Assembly: GCA_964019415.1 (NCBI GenBank)
Contig: OZ025868.1
Span: 3,142,961 to 3,206,960 of the forward strand
From: Ianthella basta
Taxonomy: Eukaryota > Porifera > Demospongiae > Verongiida > Ianthellidae
DNA length: 64,000 bases
Direction: 5' to 3'
Below the pieces are notes generated by a model. That model was not told the origin of the DNA. It worked only from the letters and a program-made list of their open reading frames with translations, and ran no database searches. The first letter of the stretch is position 1; every line of letters begins with the position of its first letter. Of this stretch, positions 57,801-64,000 are shown piece by piece. Made by a program: the position numbers and the translations under genes.

Positions 57801-58353
57801 TCATAGATATGCTTTTGTGGTGTTGTTAATGTTAGTGCACGTTTCATTCCCATGTACCAGTGTATGCCATTCGCGAAGCTGCCACCGTGAATGTGAAGAA
57901 GTTGATTGAGAAGTTCGGTACAGAGTGGGCCGCCGTGGCCATCTTCCCCAAGGTGTTTGCCCTCGCACGCGACCCAAACTATCTCCGTCGATTGACAACA
58001 CTCTTCACTATCAACGTGAGTTCCCACCTGCCGCACACATGCACGAGACACTTTTCTCGTGGCATTCTGTATGTGTGCAGTAGAGTTGAAAGGAGTATGC
58101 ACGCTACTGTGCTGTTGTACAAAGAGGGAAGTTATTGTTGAGAAATTATGAACAAATTAATGGGATGTTTCGATCTTGACGGTCTTCATAGTTTGCAAAC
58201 TTTCCAGTTTTGTGAGTAACAGGGAGCCTCAGGGTCGCAACGTCTCGTTAATTTATTGTTCTTTCCTACCGATTGTTCCGCAACAACCCTCCCCTTTGTT
58301 TAACACACCATAGCCTGAACCCTCGCCATGTCTACACTCTTCTTTTCCATTCC

Positions 58354-58391
<38 letters not shown>

Positions 58392-58749
58392 GTGATTGCT
58401 GAAGCTATGGATGCTGAGACAGTAGGCAAATCCATTCTTCCTGCTGTGATAACAATGGCTAGTGACAAAGTGGCCAATGTGAGGTTCAACGTGGCAAAGA
58501 CTTTACAAGTGCTAAACGACAAACTGGACGCAGAGTAAGGGGAAGAGGAGAGAAGGAGAGGGTGCTTGTGTGTGTGTGTGTGTGTGTGTGTGTAAGTTGC
58601 TCTTATGCATGCCCTCTCCGCTCACCTTCCTCCTCAGAACAAGCGAGAGCAAGGTAATCCCTTGCCTGAACACCTTAGCGGCTGACAGCGATGTGGATGT
58701 GCAATACTTTGCCAAGGAAGCACTCCAGGAAATAAAACAACACTCTTAG
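53335..58749 (+). CDS. PPP2R1A: PP2A 65 kDa scaffold subunit A (HEAT repeats)
   Basis: Scaffold of protein phosphatase 2A, joining the catalytic C and regulatory B subunits. Thirteen exons: 53335-53409, 53643-53733, 53973-54079, 54555-54787, 55415-55670, 55811-56044, 56408-56493, 56641-56689, 57189-57362, 57673-57733, 57861-58015, 58392-58534, 58638-58749. They total 1776 nt, an exact frame for 591 aa (human 589). Fifteen HEAT repeats are expected at this length. Diagnostic blocks include [108 protein letters not shown] and [12 protein letters not shown]. Vertebrates have two paralogues (A and B), and this is one ancestral-type gene. Confidence 0.97.
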
Positions 58750-59022
58750 CTATTAATGTACATAATTATGCCTATATAGTTCACACATGTAGGTAGCGTT
58801 ATTAAACTTATTCCATGGAGCCCGAGTGTTTGATGTGACTTGCTTATTTCAGTTTACAATAAGGGAAGTTTCTATAAGTCTTAATATACACTTCTTGCTA
58901 CTTTACACTCTGTATTATGCATGGCATTCACTATATATGTTTACTCTAATAATGTTATTTTGCTTGTCATTTTCGACCGCCATTTTTCTGAGGAGGGCGT
59001 GGCTTGCGTAATTAATGTAAAG

Positions 59023-59448
59023 ATGGCGGCTACTGGAGCGCGAAATGTTTTTAAAGTAGCATTATCCTTCGTTGGAGGTGCTGTTGCGTACAGGCTGTGG
59101 GAAGGCGCACGCACAGACAGAGACAAAGTAATCACAGAGAAAAGTAAGCAATTTGATTTGAAATTGAATGAACTTTCGCCACTTAACTTAACTATTCTGT
59201 TTACCTGATTCAGTTTTAAGTCTTGCTTAATTAGGTGCGGATGCGTGTCATGTCATGCTTGAGTGCATCACATGTACTTACAGTCTTTGTTACTTTCAGA
59301 ACCAGCTGAAGATGCCGTGACGAGCTGTGCTGCTCACCTGCAGAAGCTAGGCTATCCCAGTGTGGAGAACTTGCACTTTAAGACAGATCATGTGCTGTCA
59401 TACAGTAATAGGATGAGAGGTGCAAACTGGGTGTTTGAGGTGTGTGTG

Positions 59449-59480
<32 letters not shown>

Positions 59481-60454
59481 TGCGTGTGTGTGTGTGTTAG
59501 TCTTTGGTATCTTCCCCACAGGTGGTGACACTTGAGCGATATCAGAACAAAAAGGCAGACAGAGCCGATTGCTCGTTCAAACCAGACCAACAAGTAGCAG
59601 AAATGTTTCGAGCAGATGATGATGACTTCAAGAAAAGTGGCTTTGACCGTGGCCATCTGGCAGCTGCAGCAAACCACTTCAATGACCAATCTGCCTTGGA
59701 CGACACCTTCCTCTTCAGCAATATCAGCCCACAGGTACTCACATGACCCTGTCACATGACCTGGTCACATGACTGTCACATGATCCTGTCACATGATTGT
59801 TCCAGGTTGGTGTAGGGTTCAACAGACATAGTTGGAACAACTTAGAGCATCACGTCAGAAGACTAACTAGAAAATATGCAAAAGTTTTTGTCTTCACTGG
59901 CCCTTTGTTTATGCCCAGGTAAGACTGACTGGGTAGCTGGGTCACTTGTGTGCATCACATGCAAGTCACATGCAGGTCACATGCAGGTCACATGCACATC
60001 ACCTGCATGTCTGATTGCCATTCTCACTTTCACTTTTCAGGCCTGACAACTTGGGTAGACTGTATGTCTCCTATCAAGTGATTGGTCGGAACATGGTTCC
60101 CGTACCAACACATTTCTTTAAGGTCATTGCCTACCAAGATGAAAGCAGCTCTAAGCTATCAGTGGAGGTTGGTCAATTGTGCTAGAGTTATGAAGTCCTG
60201 GTATGGACAGGATTCCCTGCACCCCCCCCCCCCCCCTCTGCTCCCTCTCTCCCCTTACCTCTGGTCCTCTCTCGTTCCTCCAGTCATATATTATGCCCAA
60301 CAAGAAGATAGATGACGAACAACCCCTCAGTCTCTACCACAGTGACCTCTCGGTAGTGGAGAGGCATGCAGGGCTGGAGTTCTTCACGGCATGGGACAAG
60401 AAGCTACTGGGACAGATAGATGTTCACACACGTTATAAAACTGCTAAAATCTAA
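59023..60454 (+). CDS. ENDOG: Mitochondrial endonuclease G
   Basis: A DNA/RNA non-specific beta-beta-alpha metal nuclease of the mitochondrial intermembrane space, which can act in DNA degradation after release. Six exons: 59023-59143, 59300-59439, 59522-59734, 59806-59918, 60041-60167, 60284-60454; an exact frame for 294 aa (human 297). The N-terminus has a basic/hydrophobic anchor-like segment (VFKVALSFVGGAVAYRLW). The catalytic motif is DRGHLAAAANH (Asp129 to His139; His132 is the general base), followed by NISPQVGVGFNRHSWNNLE with the metal-binding Asn, YVFTGPLF-type strand (KVFVFTGPLFMPR), SYQVIGRN and VPTHFFKVIA. ENDOG fits better than EXOG because of DRGHLAAAANH and the length. The start is 273 bp after the PP2A-A stop. 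Confidence 0.94.
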
Positions 60455-60683
60455 CCAACTAACACATCAACGTTTCATTCTCCGTCACATGTAACATAAG
60501 TAACTTGTAAGTTCTACTTGATTTGTCCTTTGAAATTTGCATTGTGCAACTTGGCGTAAATTGGCATAAACACCAACTGTTTGTCGAGCTACGCAGCTCA
60601 GCTGTCGCGCTGCGCGCGATCATGCTTTGGTTTCAAATTTACAAATTTAGACCCGAAACGGGTTCGGTGCTGTATAAATTTGC

Positions 60684-64000
<3,317 letters not shown>

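Overview
This is a 64 kb piece of a nuclear animal genome. Every gene except three single-exon ones is split by canonical GT-AG introns, and the gene set is metazoan: an Ig/FN3 receptor, DNMT3, fibrillarin, DYRK1, dysbindin and Integrator subunit 10. Genes are close together, introns are mostly a few hundred bases, and the sequence is saturated with TG/CA microsatellites and C-rich tracts. I infer a compact invertebrate, quite possibly a sponge or another early-branching animal. That assignment rests on gene style, not on a diagnostic sequence.

Layout, left to right: (1) 1358-4917 (+), the 3' part of a receptor built of alternating Ig-like and FN3-like exons with one membrane span. (2) 4235-7790, a tandem duplication of the tail-to-tail junction between that receptor and DNMT3, leaving a broken second DNMT3 C-terminus. 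(3) 7065-13747 (-), a complete DNMT3 de novo DNA methyltransferase (872 aa predicted, 16 coding exons). (4) 14848-21835 (+), NDUFS2 of complex I. (5) 21952-24442 (+), eIF3 subunit F, followed by a partial copy of its last two exons. (6) 26186-33328 (+), three single-exon paralogues of an unrecognised family with a Cys2...SHxxP...Cys2 motif that looks HNH/treble-clef-like. They are embedded in duplicated scraps of the two flanking genes. (7) 34407-38870 (-), fibrillarin. (8) 40476-47568 (+), a DYRK1-type kinase. (9) 47886-49420 (+), a PRA1-family prenylated Rab acceptor. (10) 49970-51483 (-), an RBM7-like RRM protein. (11) 51632-53120 (+), dysbindin. (12) 53335-58749 (+), the PP2A scaffold A subunit. 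(13) 59023-60454 (+), mitochondrial endonuclease G. (14) 60684-64000 (+), Integrator subunit 10, running off the right edge.

Most genes are housekeeping, on both strands, with three divergent pairs (DNMT3/NDUFS2, fibrillarin/DYRK1, RBM7-like/dysbindin) and several same-strand neighbours only 116-320 bp apart. Exon joins were checked by reading-frame phase: DNMT3, NDUFS2, eIF3F, fibrillarin, DYRK1, PRA1, RBM7-like, dysbindin, PP2A-A and ENDOG each give an uninterrupted frame of exact codon multiple. The novel part is the 24.6-34.4 kb interval, where an intronless, putative nuclease-like family has multiplied between eIF3F and fibrillarin and carried pieces of both with it. The introns also hold several foldback (MITE-like) elements, a 262 bp dispersed repeat, and long minisatellites.
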